A stretch of 64,000 nucleotides of DNA from Paenibacillus sp. FSL H8-0548 (GTDB lineage: Bacteria; Bacillota; Bacilli; Paenibacillales; Paenibacillaceae), in the NCBI RefSeq assembly GCF_038630985.1, contig NZ_CP152049.1, positions 2,437,501-2,501,500 on the forward strand, in the 5' to 3' direction. Below the pieces are notes generated by a model, which searched no databases, was not told the origin of the DNA, and saw only the letters and a program-made list of their open reading frames with translations. Below are positions 26,433 to 35,786 of the stretch, piece after piece. Each line of letters starts with the position of its first letter. Positions within the stretch are counted from its first letter, which is position 1. The position numbers and the translations under genes are program-made.

Positions 26433-28346
26433 ATGACATTGCTTCATTGGCGTGAAAGCGAGCGCGGAACGGAGTTTTACATGAATGGACGCAAGGTAGG
26501 TGTCGCTGTCTTCGATGAAGGCTCGAAGGATACTTTTGTCCTGACGGAGGAGGGCGTTGTTTGTTGGACGAGAAGCACGAAGAAGCCAACGACAGAGATG
26601 ACGATGAGGTTCGAAGCGGATTACGCTACAGAATATGATCTAATTCCCGCGTTGCAATACAACGGAAATAAATATGCTATCCAAGACTTTATCGATGTCC
26701 GAAATGCGGCAACGACTGTCGAGCAAGCAGAGAAAAAGGAAGAACCGACGTACTTTGCTAATCAAAGGGAAGCGGATTCCGGTCTTCCGTGGCGATTTGG
26801 CTGGCATCGAATGAGCGTCCCTGGAGCGAGTTATTCGGAAGGGAAACAGATGTCACTAGCCGGTTTTCTTCCTACAGGACAGCTGGATGGAGCTTGCTCG
26901 CTTTATGAGGAGAACGGGGGAACCATTCACGAATGGCTGTGGCCAGAACAAGATGGTCCACTTCCCGTATACACGGAAGGCAAGCTAGCCCAGCAATACT
27001 GTAAACCGATTTTTCCGCGAAATGAGTTCAGCGTCATGTTGGTGTTCGCCGCAGCCGAACGTCCTCGCGAGTCCTGGAGCAAGCTGCTGGATGCAGCCTG
27101 GAAGCAGAACTACGTATTGCACGCACCTAAGCGCTCTTATGATAACCTGTGGGAGCTGGGCATTCAATATGCGAAGCTGCTCTATACCGAGGAAGCTGAC
27201 GGATTCAAGGGATTCAGTATAGGCTTCACTTGGGAGAACGAGGCATGGGTAAAAAGATCCGTGCAAAAATATGAAATTGGATGGTGTGGGCAAAATGCCT
27301 CACTTGCGAATTCCTTGTTGATCCACTCCGCGATGGGGGGAGACAAGGAAGCTGCAGAGATGGCGATTGCTGTACTAGATTCATGGCTTGCCGCTGCTGC
27401 TCCTAACGGTCTTCTTCCGACGCACTACGACAACAATATCTATACGAACGGACATGCCAAGACGGTCGATGCTTGTAATCTAGGCACGGCCGCAGTTCAA
27501 CTATTCGAGGCAGAACGAAACGCCAGGATATTGGGCATTGATCGGCCAGCATATGGTCAAATGGCAATACGAATTTGCGACTTCGCTCTGAAGGTTATGG
27601 ACAATTCCGGACGCATAGGAAAGAGTTGGCTTGAATTGGACCTTTCTCCGGCTGTGAAGGAGGGGGGCACAGGCGCATTCCTTACGATGGCACTCTGTGA
27701 AGGGGCAAAAGCGACTGGAAGTGATCGTTATCTGTTGGAAGCTAAGCGAAGCCATGCTTATTATATGGCAGAGCTGCAACAGAGCGGATATACGACAGCT
27801 GGTGCTCTGGATATATTTTCGATTGATAAGGAATCTTGTATTCCATTGCTGAAAAGCAGTATGCTGCTGCACGACATAACAGGCGATCCTTCTTACCTGG
27901 CTTGTGCGGAGCGTGCAGCATGGTATCTGTCCACTTGGCAGTGGCATTTCACAAAGCCCTTCCCGGAGGAAAGCCTACTTGGGCAATTAGGTTATGATAC
28001 ATTCGGGGGAACGGCGGTATCCATTCACGGCGGCATGGATCCTTTCGCGCTTTGTTACGTACACGAATTGTGCGATCTGGCGGCTTTGACAGGGCGTTCG
28101 CAATGGCAGCAACGCGCAGGGGCTATTTGGCGGCACGGTCAACAGGGCATATCTGATGGAGACCTGAGGCTTGACGGCAAATCGCCTCGACCCGTCGGTA
28201 GCCAAGATGAATCATGCAATTACACCTATGGGAAGAGTGAAAACAAACCTACTCAGTGGCTTGTTGCTTGGCCAGCAGCGTTCCGTTTAGAGGCGTTACG
28301 CAAGATTTTGCCGGAAAATTCCGAGTACGAGAGGCGAATATTTTAA
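26433..28346 (+). CDS. Unclassified alpha/alpha-barrel protein, candidate glycoside hydrolase
   Basis: A 637-aa cytoplasmic protein (no signal peptide) starting at ATG 26433 after AAAAGGAGGATT. Residues about 1-230 look like a beta-sandwich. Residues about 240-620 show the repeating helix-helix pattern of an (alpha/alpha)6 barrel, with aromatic/acidic motifs (FSIGFTWENEAWVKRSVQ, IGWCGQNASLANSLLIHS, LLPTHYDNN, LLGQLGYDTFGGTAVSIHGG). Such barrels form GH families like GH88, GH105, GH127 and GH95, but none of their signature motifs is clearly present. It lies between an oligosaccharide importer and a beta-helix protein, so it most likely trims the imported sugar. I cannot assign it to a known family. 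Confidence 0.6.
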   Translation: MTLLHWRESERGTEFYMNGRKVGVAVFDEGSKDTFVLTEEGVVCWTRSTKKPTTEMTMRFEADYATEYDLIPALQYNGNKYAIQDFIDVRNAATTVEQAEKKEEPTYFANQREADSGLPWRFGWHRMSVPGASYSEGKQMSLAGFLPTGQLDGACSLYEENGGTIHEWLWPEQDGPLPVYTEGKLAQQYCKPIFPRNEFSVMLVFAAAERPRESWSKLLDAAWKQNYVLHAPKRSYDNLWELGIQYAKLLYTEEADGFKGFSIGFTWENEAWVKRSVQKYEIGWCGQNASLANSLLIHSAMGGDKEAAEMAIAVLDSWLAAAAPNGLLPTHYDNNIYTNGHAKTVDACNLGTAAVQLFEAERNARILGIDRPAYGQMAIRICDFALKVMDNSGRIGKSWLELDLSPAVKEGGTGAFLTMALCEGAKATGSDRYLLEAKRSHAYYMAELQQSGYTTAGALDIFSIDKESCIPLLKSSMLLHDITGDPSYLACAERAAWYLSTWQWHFTKPFPEESLLGQLGYDTFGGTAVSIHGGMDPFALCYVHELCDLAALTGRSQWQQRAGAIWRHGQQGISDGDLRLDGKSPRPVGSQDESCNYTYGKSENKPTQWLVAWPAAFRLEALRKILPENSEYERRIF

Positions 28347-28366
28347 GCAGAGAGTGAGGGGTGTAT

Positions 28367-29686
28367 ATGCGATCATTTTATATTAACGACATAGAGGGTG
28401 ACGACCGTCAAGACGGACGATCCGAACAGGAGCCTTGGAAATCGTTAAATAAAGTTAATGAAACTTTATTTCTTCCCGGTGATCGAATTTTGTTTCGAGC
28501 GGGAGGACTTTGGAACGGCATGTTATGCCCAACCGGTTCCGGCGTAGAGGGATTGTCTATCGAGGTGGATCGTTACGGAGAAGGTGATAATCCATTAATC
28601 GCCGGCAATGGTGCAGAAGCAGCCGTCAAACTTGACGGTTTCAGCTACTGGACGATCCGCAATATTAGAGTGACCAATCATGCAGATGAGCGGGCTCTTC
28701 GCAGCGGCATTGCCGTATACGGAAAAGCGAATGCTGTAACATCAGGAATTCGCATTGAAAGCTGTGAGGTGTTTAATGTCACGGGTGAAAATCGTCGTAA
28801 TCTTGATCCTTACCGAAGCATGTACTGGAATTCGGGGATTTATGTCAGTATTCCGGGCCGTTCCTCGGAGACTAGTTATTTAGACAACGTCGTGATTTCT
28901 GGAAACTATATACATGACGTACTAACCAGCGGCATACGCGTTAATCAGCTTGAAGATTTTATTACAGATATTTATCATACAGGCATCGTTGTGCGCAACA
29001 ATACCATTCGGCGTACAGGCAGCGATGGCATTATCGTAGCTAATAGTATATCTCCGCTCATTGAATTCAACCGTTGTTTCGACGCTGGTGCATTGGGCAA
29101 TCTGGAAGATACAAGACTGATTGCAGGGATATGGGTGTGTGCCACTTCGGATGCACTGATTCAATACAACGAAGTCGCACGAACCCGTCTCTTTGAGAAT
29201 GACGGTACAGCATTTGACACTGACTGGGGAACTTCCGGAACGACAATTTTTCAATACAATTATTCCCATGATAATGAAGGGGGATTTTGGTTGGATTGTG
29301 CTGGAATCAACTATAATCCAGGCTATAAAGGAACGATTTTGCGAAACAATATTAGCGTCAACGATAGACGATGTATTATTCAAGCAGATTCGGGTCTTCC
29401 ATCATTGCTTGAAGAGAATTTATTCTATCAGTATGAAGGTATGAGCCCAATAGATATTGTTGCACAGGCAGAAGGCCATTCGCATTGCTTCAAGCGAAAT
29501 ACTTTCTACTTCCGTAGTACACCGCTTGACGGCTGGAAATCATCTGTATATGAAGAAAACTGTTATTTTCCGTGCGAACCTAACCCGAATGATAAGTCGG
29601 CGAGTTTGGAGGAGCCGCGCTTTAATGCCCCTTTACCGCAGAAGAGTGAATTGGAAGGTAAGAGAAAATTTTGGAAATACTACTAA
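28367..29686 (+). CDS. Right-handed parallel beta-helix protein (pectate-lyase-like fold), cytoplasmic
   Basis: A 439-aa protein full of beta-helix coils: short runs such as IRNIRVTNHAD, ISGNYIHDV, VVRNNTIRRTGSDGIIV, IEFNRCFDAG, FQYNYSHDNEGGFWLD and LRNNISVNDRRCIIQAD, with regular Asn positions. It opens with FYINDIEGDD and SLNKVNETLFLPGDRILFRAGG, the usual start of the PbH1 group of lyases and hydrolases. No signal peptide is present, which is unusual for this fold. The ATG at 28367 follows GTGAGGGG; a GTG six bases upstream is also possible. It follows the unknown hydrolase by 20 bases and shares its operon. The substrate is not evident; a mannuronan/pectin lyase or glycosidase activity on imported fragments is possible. 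Confidence 0.75.
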   Translation: MRSFYINDIEGDDRQDGRSEQEPWKSLNKVNETLFLPGDRILFRAGGLWNGMLCPTGSGVEGLSIEVDRYGEGDNPLIAGNGAEAAVKLDGFSYWTIRNIRVTNHADERALRSGIAVYGKANAVTSGIRIESCEVFNVTGENRRNLDPYRSMYWNSGIYVSIPGRSSETSYLDNVVISGNYIHDVLTSGIRVNQLEDFITDIYHTGIVVRNNTIRRTGSDGIIVANSISPLIEFNRCFDAGALGNLEDTRLIAGIWVCATSDALIQYNEVARTRLFENDGTAFDTDWGTSGTTIFQYNYSHDNEGGFWLDCAGINYNPGYKGTILRNNISVNDRRCIIQADSGLPSLLEENLFYQYEGMSPIDIVAQAEGHSHCFKRNTFYFRSTPLDGWKSSVYEENCYFPCEPNPNDKSASLEEPRFNAPLPQKSELEGKRKFWKYY

Positions 29687-29701
29687 ATTGAATTTTTGTT
29701 G

Positions 29702-29738
29702 AAACTGCGAACCGGGTAACCGTGTTCGCAGTTTTTGC
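29702..29738 (+). terminator. Terminator of the first Lpl operon
   Basis: AAACTGCGAA (29702-29711) pairs with TTCGCAGTTT (29725-29734), followed by T-rich sequence. It separates the operon from the SGNH esterase gene. Confidence 0.8.
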
Positions 29739-29924
29739 TTTATTAGGGTATGTCTTCAAAGCTGGTATGTAACTTATTAGCTTATACAAAAAGGACTAAA
29801 GGATCGTATTGTCGAATTAACAATAGGGTTTTCACATTTTAAAGACCGATTTCAGGAATTAAGGATATATTCGTAATGAGCCTTCCTATATAATTTGAGC
29901 AAACATAGGAATGGTGGGACAGAG

Positions 29925-30557
29925 ATGAATTTGAAACTAGTGCAAGATGATATCATTTTATTCCAAGGGGATAGTATTACAGATGTTGGACGAAATAGAG
30001 AGCAGAGCGAGGATTTAGGAAGAGGTTATCCCTATATGATTGCATCCAAGCTAGCTTATCAATATCCTAGTATGAATTTGACATTCTATAATCGCGGAAT
30101 AAGCGGCAATCGAGTAATTAATCTGCAGGAGAGATGGGATCGGGATTGTCTTGCGCTTAAACCGAACTGGGTATCCATCTATATTGGCATCAATGACACC
30201 TGGCGCAGGTATGATCGCAATGATCCTACGTCAGCTGAGCAGTTTGAAACGGGCTATCGGGATATATTGACACGCACGAAAGAGCAGCTTCAAGCCAATT
30301 TGATTATGCTAGAACCGTTTGTTCTTCCTCATCCAGCTGACCGCGAGGCGTGGAGAGAGGATCTTGATCCGAAAATAACGATTGTTCGCAAGCTTGCCAG
30401 AGAGTTCAATGCGCTGCTTGTTCCACTTGACGGATTATTCGCGCAAGCATCCATGAAAGCGCATTCCTCTTACTGGGCGGGAGATGGTGTACATCCTTCG
30501 GCTGCAGGCCATGCGCTAATCTCCGATGCTTGGCTTCGTGCAATAGAAAAGACTTAG
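29925..30557 (+). CDS. SGNH/GDSL-family esterase (rhamnogalacturonan acetylesterase-like)
   Basis: A 210-aa protein with all SGNH blocks: GDSIT (catalytic Ser17), the glycine of NRGISGNR (block II), GIND (block III Asn) and DGVHPS (Asp187, His190). It lacks a signal peptide. Enzymes of this size and pattern remove acetyl groups from pectic or xylan oligosaccharides. The ATG at 29925 follows GGTGGGACAG and fits the usual short lead to block I; a TTG 30 bases upstream is less likely. A TATAAT at 29889-29894 without a -35 may be its promoter. It probably deacetylates fragments taken up by the preceding importer. Confidence 0.88.
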   Translation: MNLKLVQDDIILFQGDSITDVGRNREQSEDLGRGYPYMIASKLAYQYPSMNLTFYNRGISGNRVINLQERWDRDCLALKPNWVSIYIGINDTWRRYDRNDPTSAEQFETGYRDILTRTKEQLQANLIMLEPFVLPHPADREAWREDLDPKITIVRKLAREFNALLVPLDGLFAQASMKAHSSYWAGDGVHPSAAGHALISDAWLRAIEKT

Positions 30558-30597
30558 AATTAGTAGGCAGAAGCTCGAAAGAGGGGAGGAAACCGCC

Positions 30598-32937
30598 ATT
30601 CTCAGACGAATATGGCCTAGCAATCGCAGCATCATTGTGAATTGGTTGATTTCCTATGTAGCGGTTTTATTTGTTCCGATCGTGATCAGCGGGGTTATTT
30701 ATGTATCTACCATGGATATTGTCAAGAATGAGATAAATCGCGCAAATGAGTCAACTCTTGTTCAGATGGAGCAGGCGATTGACAGCAAGCTTCGAGGTAT
30801 CGAGCGAATAAGCGTGGAAATATCGTTGAACAAGTCGATCGCCGATTTCACCCATGCTGAGCGCGAGCTTACAGACAGCGATCATTACGAGTTGTTTTTA
30901 ATTGCGAATAGCTTGCGCGTGTATAAGCTGGCTAATGAATTTATTGAGCAAATTTATATTCGATATGAGAACAGCGATACGGTCATCTCTCCTCAAGAGC
31001 GCATAGACAGCGAAACATTGTTTGCCTTATTAAAGCAACGAGAAGATATGAGCGCAACGGAGTGGCAAAACATATTCAATTCTCGCTATATCCAAAGCTA
31101 CACGCCTGTACAGTATGAGTCAGACGATAAAAAGCTAAATTCGGTGTTATTTGCCAGGTCCATTGCTTTGCACAATCCTGGTCAGCCAAGCGATCTTATT
31201 CTGATTATCATCAACGATGCCAAGCTGCTCGAAAATTTTACGCCTGCGGAGGGCTCCTCTGTCGTTATATTGGATGAGAACAATCGGATTATCGCATCAA
31301 GCGCGAGCAGCGGATTAACGGCAAACCTTAGGTATGATCTCTTAAATGCGGATAGAGGCGTGCTGTATAATAATGAAGGAAATAATGAGCTGGCTGTTTC
31401 CTATACGACCTCGTCCGTGACAGGCTGGAAGTATATAACACTGACGCCGGCTAAGGTGTTCAATCAGAAGATGGAGGACATGAAGCGTTTAATTTATTTA
31501 AGCGTATTTTTATGCCTCGTTGTCGGCGGCGTTGTTTCTTATGTATTCATGCGTATGAACTATAATCCAATCAGCCTGCTTATCAGCCGGTTTTCCAACA
31601 AGGCGGGTGTCGCATTTGATGGCAGCTCTAATGAATATTTATTTCTGGAAGAGACGATTAATAGCGCCTTTAATGAAAAGGAAGAAATCAGCAAGCGCTT
31701 GAAGCGTCATAACGATGTGGTCCGCTCGCATTTTCTATCCGGTCTGCTCAAGGGGCGAGTGGAAACTAGCGTGCCGCTCCATGATTCGCTTTCAGCTCAT
31801 GCGATAGATTTCAGCAGTCCATTGTACGCGGTGATTCTCTTTTACATTGAAGATTATGGGAAATATGGCAGTGATGAAGGGACGCTTGAAGGCTCTTCGA
31901 AAAAACGGCTGCTCCATTTTTTTATAACGAATGTGGTGGAAGAGACCTCAAGAGAAAATAATGATGCCTATATGGTTGATATGGATGACTCTTTAGCTTG
32001 TATTATTAATTTCCGCGGAGATAATGAGGAATTGAATCGAAGCGAGCTCCTGAGAATCGCTGATTGCGTCAAGTCATTTCTGCTTAGACATTTGCAGGTG
32101 CATCTCACCATTGCCGTGAGCGATATACAAAGGGAAATATTCGGGATCGCTAATGCTTATCAAGAGGCGATGGAAGCGCTGGAATACAGCATTGTTCTTG
32201 GTAATGGCGAGACGATACCCTATGCAGCTTTAAAGCAATCCGAGCATGATAGCACAATGAGCGGTTACTATTATCCATTAACGATCGAGCAACAGCTCAT
32301 TAACTTTATGAAGACAGGGGATTTTGAAAAGTCGGAGCAGCTGGTTGAAATGATTTTCAATAAAAACTTTGGTCATACGCCGCTGTCAGCACCGCTCGCC
32401 AAATGCTTGATGTTCGATCTCATCAGTACGATGATGAAGACGATCGAGGATATGAATGCGATAAGCAAATCGATCTTCCTTGATCAGAGTAATCCAGTAG
32501 ATAAATTAATGAACTGCCGTACGATTAAAGAAATGAAGCAGCAGCTGATGGACGTGCTTCAGCAGGTGTGCGCCATGATTGAGAGCGGCCGCAAGCAGGA
32601 GAATCAGCTGATTTCTCAGGTCGTTGAATTTGTGAAGGCGGAGTACAGTAATGAAGGGCTGAACATTTCGATGATCGGGGATCGCTTCGAGCTTACTCCT
32701 TCTTATTTATCCAGACAATTCCGGGATGCGACAGGGGAGACGCTTCTGGATTTCATCAATAAGACGCGTTTAATGGACGCGAAGCAGATGCTGTTGTCGA
32801 ATAAATGCCCTGTTAATGAAATATCCCGAGCGGTTGGCTACGGCGACATCAACACCTTTAATCGTATATTTAAAAAGTTTGAAGGCGTTACCCCAGGTAA
32901 ATATAGAGAGATGAACGAAGCCGCTCCAGTTCGCTAG
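30598..32937 (+). CDS. Membrane-anchored AraC-family regulator (one-component, possible ATT start)
   Basis: The protein has a membrane helix at its N-terminus (IIVNWLISYVAVLFVPIVISG), a dCache-like extracellular domain (to about residue 290), a second helix (LIYLSVFLCLVVGGVVSYVFM), a cytoplasmic linker, and a C-terminal AraC domain (MIGDRFELTPSYLSRQFRDA; EISRAVGYGDINTFNRIFKK). This layout fuses sensor and regulator in one chain. The first canonical start, GTG 30637, has no ribosome site and cuts into the helix. The ATT at 30598 lies eight bases after GAGGGGAGGA and adds LRRIWPSNRS, a proper basic head. I therefore give 30598, making 779 aa. It precedes and likely controls the importer operon at 33093. 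Confidence 0.85.
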   Translation: MLRRIWPSNRSIIVNWLISYVAVLFVPIVISGVIYVSTMDIVKNEINRANESTLVQMEQAIDSKLRGIERISVEISLNKSIADFTHAERELTDSDHYELFLIANSLRVYKLANEFIEQIYIRYENSDTVISPQERIDSETLFALLKQREDMSATEWQNIFNSRYIQSYTPVQYESDDKKLNSVLFARSIALHNPGQPSDLILIIINDAKLLENFTPAEGSSVVILDENNRIIASSASSGLTANLRYDLLNADRGVLYNNEGNNELAVSYTTSSVTGWKYITLTPAKVFNQKMEDMKRLIYLSVFLCLVVGGVVSYVFMRMNYNPISLLISRFSNKAGVAFDGSSNEYLFLEETINSAFNEKEEISKRLKRHNDVVRSHFLSGLLKGRVETSVPLHDSLSAHAIDFSSPLYAVILFYIEDYGKYGSDEGTLEGSSKKRLLHFFITNVVEETSRENNDAYMVDMDDSLACIINFRGDNEELNRSELLRIADCVKSFLLRHLQVHLTIAVSDIQREIFGIANAYQEAMEALEYSIVLGNGETIPYAALKQSEHDSTMSGYYYPLTIEQQLINFMKTGDFEKSEQLVEMIFNKNFGHTPLSAPLAKCLMFDLISTMMKTIEDMNAISKSIFLDQSNPVDKLMNCRTIKEMKQQLMDVLQQVCAMIESGRKQENQLISQVVEFVKAEYSNEGLNISMIGDRFELTPSYLSRQFRDATGETLLDFINKTRLMDAKQMLLSNKCPVNEISRAVGYGDINTFNRIFKKFEGVTPGKYREMNEAAPVR

Positions 32938-32952
32938 AGCGGCTTTCTCTTT
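32918..32952 (+). terminator. Terminator after membrane AraC regulator
   Basis: AAGCCGCTC (32918-32926) pairs with GAGCGGCTT (32937-32945), followed by TCTCTTTT. The stem overlaps the end of the coding sequence. Confidence 0.8.
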
Positions 32953-33092
32953 TACACCTATGTTATGAATTTAATGATCGTTCATTTAAGCTTTTAACGG
33001 TTGTTTTACGTTTTGATGATTTATTTATCGCTGTGAAATGGCTAATAATTGTCGTAGAGTGCACTCACCAATAATGATCAAGGGGGATTTCA

Positions 33093-34745
33093 ATGAAAGT
33101 ACAGTCCAGCTCGTTAAAGAAAAGCAGCAGCATCCTAATTTCTATTGTTCTTGTTTTCGGTATATTAGCAGCATGCTCAAACTCGAATCAGTCTACAAAT
33201 AGCGGCAATAAGTCTCCGAAGGAAACAAGTCAGCCTGCAACAACAGCACCTTCGGGTGAGCCGGCAGGCGTATATCCAGTGGATACGAAGGAATCGATCA
33301 CTTCTTGGGAAGAGGTCAATGATAATTTGATTACCTTTTATTCCAATTTAGCAGATTCGCCGTTCGGCCAGCAATTAGAGAAGGAAACAGGCATTAAGGT
33401 GAAATATACGCACCCTGCCAGCGGACAACGCAAAGAGCAATTCAACCTGATGATCGCTTCGAATAATTTGACGGATGTCATTGAAGTGGACTGGACGAAG
33501 GAATATCCAGGCGGTCCTGAGAAAGCGATTAACGACGAAGCCATCATACCGTTAAACGATTTGATTGATCAGCACGCTCCTAACTTGAAGAAACTGCTTA
33601 ATGAAAATCCTGACCTTGATAAGATGATGAAGACGGATAACGGCACCTATTACGTATTTCCGATGATTCGCCCGGACAACGGCCTCGTGTTCCGCGGTCC
33701 AATTATCCGCAAGGACTGGCTTGATGATCTGAAGCTGGAGGTTCCGACGACCATTGACGAATGGTACACCGTTTTGAAAGCGTTTAAGCAAGAGAAGGGA
33801 GCAACGGCTCCGTTGACGGCTTTGTACAATAATGAAGTCAATTTGCAGGATGCTTTCATTGGTGCTTACGGAACGGCGAATCGTCATTACATTGACGATA
33901 GCGGCAAGGTGCAATATGGTCCGATTGACCCTCAATTCAAGGATGCGCTGGTTTTGCTGCGTAAGTGGTATGAGGAAGGACTGTTCGATAAAGATTTTTC
34001 ATTGAATACAGAAACGAAGGCGCTTGATGCAAAAATGCTGAGCGGAGAGTCCGGTGCAACGGTTCATCTTATTTCCGGTGGTCTCGGCAGATGGATGGAG
34101 ACCGGCAAGAAGAGCAACGAGAGCTATCACCTGGTTCCTGCTCCTTATCCAACCTTGAATAAAGGTGAGCGAGCATTTATCGGTCAACGCAGCTTTGAAT
34201 TTAATCCTTCTGCAAGCAAAGCGATTACAAGTGCTGCGAAAAACCCGGAGCTTGTCGTAAAATGGCTTGATTATGCCTACAGCGAGCAGGGCGCATTATT
34301 GTTCAACTTCGGAATTGAGGGCGAAAGCTACACGATGGCGAATGGCGTTCCAACATTTACAGATAAAATTGTTAAAGATCCTCAATATAATTTACAGCAA
34401 ATGGTGTCGCAATTTACGAAGCCGAACGGGCCTTTCCTTGGTGATTCAAGAAAAAGCTTCAATACCTTCCCTGAGATGGATGACGCAGCTGTCGTATGGG
34501 GGGAGACTGACGCTCTGAAACATATGCTTCCAGGCTTCCTTACACCAACGATTGAGGAGAGCCAAGAGATTGCAAAAATTTTAACTGCAGTAACGAGCTA
34601 TAAGGAAGAAATGTTCATGAAGTTTGTAATGGGGAGAGAGCCGCTGGAGAAATTTGATGACTATACAGCGCGCATTAAAACGATGGGCATTGACCGCGTA
34701 ACAGAAATTTATCAATCGGCACTCGATCGTTACGAAGCAAGATAA
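33093..34745 (+). CDS. Extracellular solute-binding lipoprotein of second CUT1 importer
   Basis: A 550-aa lipoprotein with signal peptide ending ILAAC (Cys28) and a Ser/Asn/Thr/Pro-rich linker. The SBP lobes follow (ITFYSNLADSPFGQQLEKET; VIEVDWTKEYPGG; FRGPIIRKDWLDDLKLEVP). It starts at ATG 33093 after AAGGGGG. The promoter region between the AraC terminator and this gene is AT-rich, with no -35 consensus, in line with activator dependence. A long stem-loop separates it from the permease genes. Confidence 0.92.
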   Translation: MKVQSSSLKKSSSILISIVLVFGILAACSNSNQSTNSGNKSPKETSQPATTAPSGEPAGVYPVDTKESITSWEEVNDNLITFYSNLADSPFGQQLEKETGIKVKYTHPASGQRKEQFNLMIASNNLTDVIEVDWTKEYPGGPEKAINDEAIIPLNDLIDQHAPNLKKLLNENPDLDKMMKTDNGTYYVFPMIRPDNGLVFRGPIIRKDWLDDLKLEVPTTIDEWYTVLKAFKQEKGATAPLTALYNNEVNLQDAFIGAYGTANRHYIDDSGKVQYGPIDPQFKDALVLLRKWYEEGLFDKDFSLNTETKALDAKMLSGESGATVHLISGGLGRWMETGKKSNESYHLVPAPYPTLNKGERAFIGQRSFEFNPSASKAITSAAKNPELVVKWLDYAYSEQGALLFNFGIEGESYTMANGVPTFTDKIVKDPQYNLQQMVSQFTKPNGPFLGDSRKSFNTFPEMDDAAVVWGETDALKHMLPGFLTPTIEESQEIAKILTAVTSYKEEMFMKFVMGREPLEKFDDYTARIKTMGIDRVTEIYQSALDRYEAR

Positions 34746-34758
34746 TGAATCGGCAAGA

Positions 34759-34825
34759 CTGTGGATGAAGAGCGCTGGCGGTACTGGTGCTGATGTTTGC
34801 GCTAGTGCCGCTGCGTCATCCACAG
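34759..34825 (+). other. Long intercistronic RNA stem-loop between binding protein and permease
   Basis: CTGTGGATGA (34759-34768) is fully complementary to TCATCCACAG (34816-34825). The inner arms 34773-34790 and 34799-34815 also pair throughout with several G-U pairs and one bulge, leaving the loop TGATGTTT. That gives roughly 27 base pairs. No T-run follows, so it is better read as an mRNA-processing or 3'-stabilising element than as a terminator. Confidence 0.6.
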
Positions 34826-34855
34826 CCTAATTGCCCAGGATGGAGAGGAGCTATT

Positions 34856-35773
34856 ATGAAGGCTAACGTTATCATGCACGTACTATTCGATGTACGTAAA
34901 AACAAATATTTATATATGATGCTTCTCCCGTTGATCGCCTATTATCTTTTATTTCATTACCAGCCGATGTATGGCGCTATTATTGCTTTTAAAGATTTTT
35001 CACCGCGGCTAGGCATTATAGGAAGCCCGTGGTCAGGCTTGGGGCATTTTGTTGATTTTTTCCAGGGTGCTTATTTTTGGAGAACGATTCGCAATACGTT
35101 TATGATCAGCTTCTACGATTTGATTTTCGGCTTTCCTGCACCGATTATATTGGCGCTTCTGCTCAATGAGGTTAAAGCGCAGCTGTTCAAAAGGACCGTT
35201 CAAACGATTACTTATTTGCCCCATTTTATATCGCTTGTCGTCATTTGCGGTATGATTAAGGATTTTACGTCAAGCAGCGGCGTTATTAATGACATCATTG
35301 CTTTTTTCGGTGGCGAGCGCATTTCTTTGCTTCTGGAGCCGAGCTTGTTCAGAACGATTTACGTGTCTACAGATATATGGCAGAGTATCGGCTGGGGAAC
35401 GATCATCTATTTAGCGGCGCTGACAGGCATCGATCAAGAGCAATATGAGGCCGCGAAGATCGATGGAGCGGGAAGATGGAAGCAGATGATGCACATTACG
35501 ATTCCGGGCATTATGCCGACTATTATGGTGCTGTTAATTTTAAATTTGGGACGTATGATGAATCTCGGCTTTGAAAAAATTATTTTGCTGTACAATCCCG
35601 GCGTGTACGAGACTGCTGACGTTATTTCATCTTATGTTTACCGGGTAGGGCTGCAAGATTTCAATTATAGCTTCAGCTCGGCAGTTGGTTTATTCAATTC
35701 AGCAATCGGATTTATTCTCGTTATTTCTTCTAATTGGATTAGCCGCAAGCATAATGATACAAGTCTATGGTAA
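34856..35773 (+). CDS. CUT1 sugar ABC transporter permease (LplB-like), second importer
   Basis: A 305-aa permease with six helices (YLYMMLLPLIAYYLLFHYQP at the first) and EAA loop YEAAKIDGAGRWKQMMHI. The ATG at 34856 follows GGAGAGGAGC; the frame is open upstream to 34787 but that part lies in the intercistronic stem-loop and is not protein-like. It is followed by the partner permease with a 13-base gap. No ATPase gene is present. Confidence 0.93.
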   Translation: MKANVIMHVLFDVRKNKYLYMMLLPLIAYYLLFHYQPMYGAIIAFKDFSPRLGIIGSPWSGLGHFVDFFQGAYFWRTIRNTFMISFYDLIFGFPAPIILALLLNEVKAQLFKRTVQTITYLPHFISLVVICGMIKDFTSSSGVINDIIAFFGGERISLLLEPSLFRTIYVSTDIWQSIGWGTIIYLAALTGIDQEQYEAAKIDGAGRWKQMMHITIPGIMPTIMVLLILNLGRMMNLGFEKIILLYNPGVYETADVISSYVYRVGLQDFNYSFSSAVGLFNSAIGFILVISSNWISRKHNDTSLW

Positions 35774-35786
35774 CAGGGAGGTTTGG

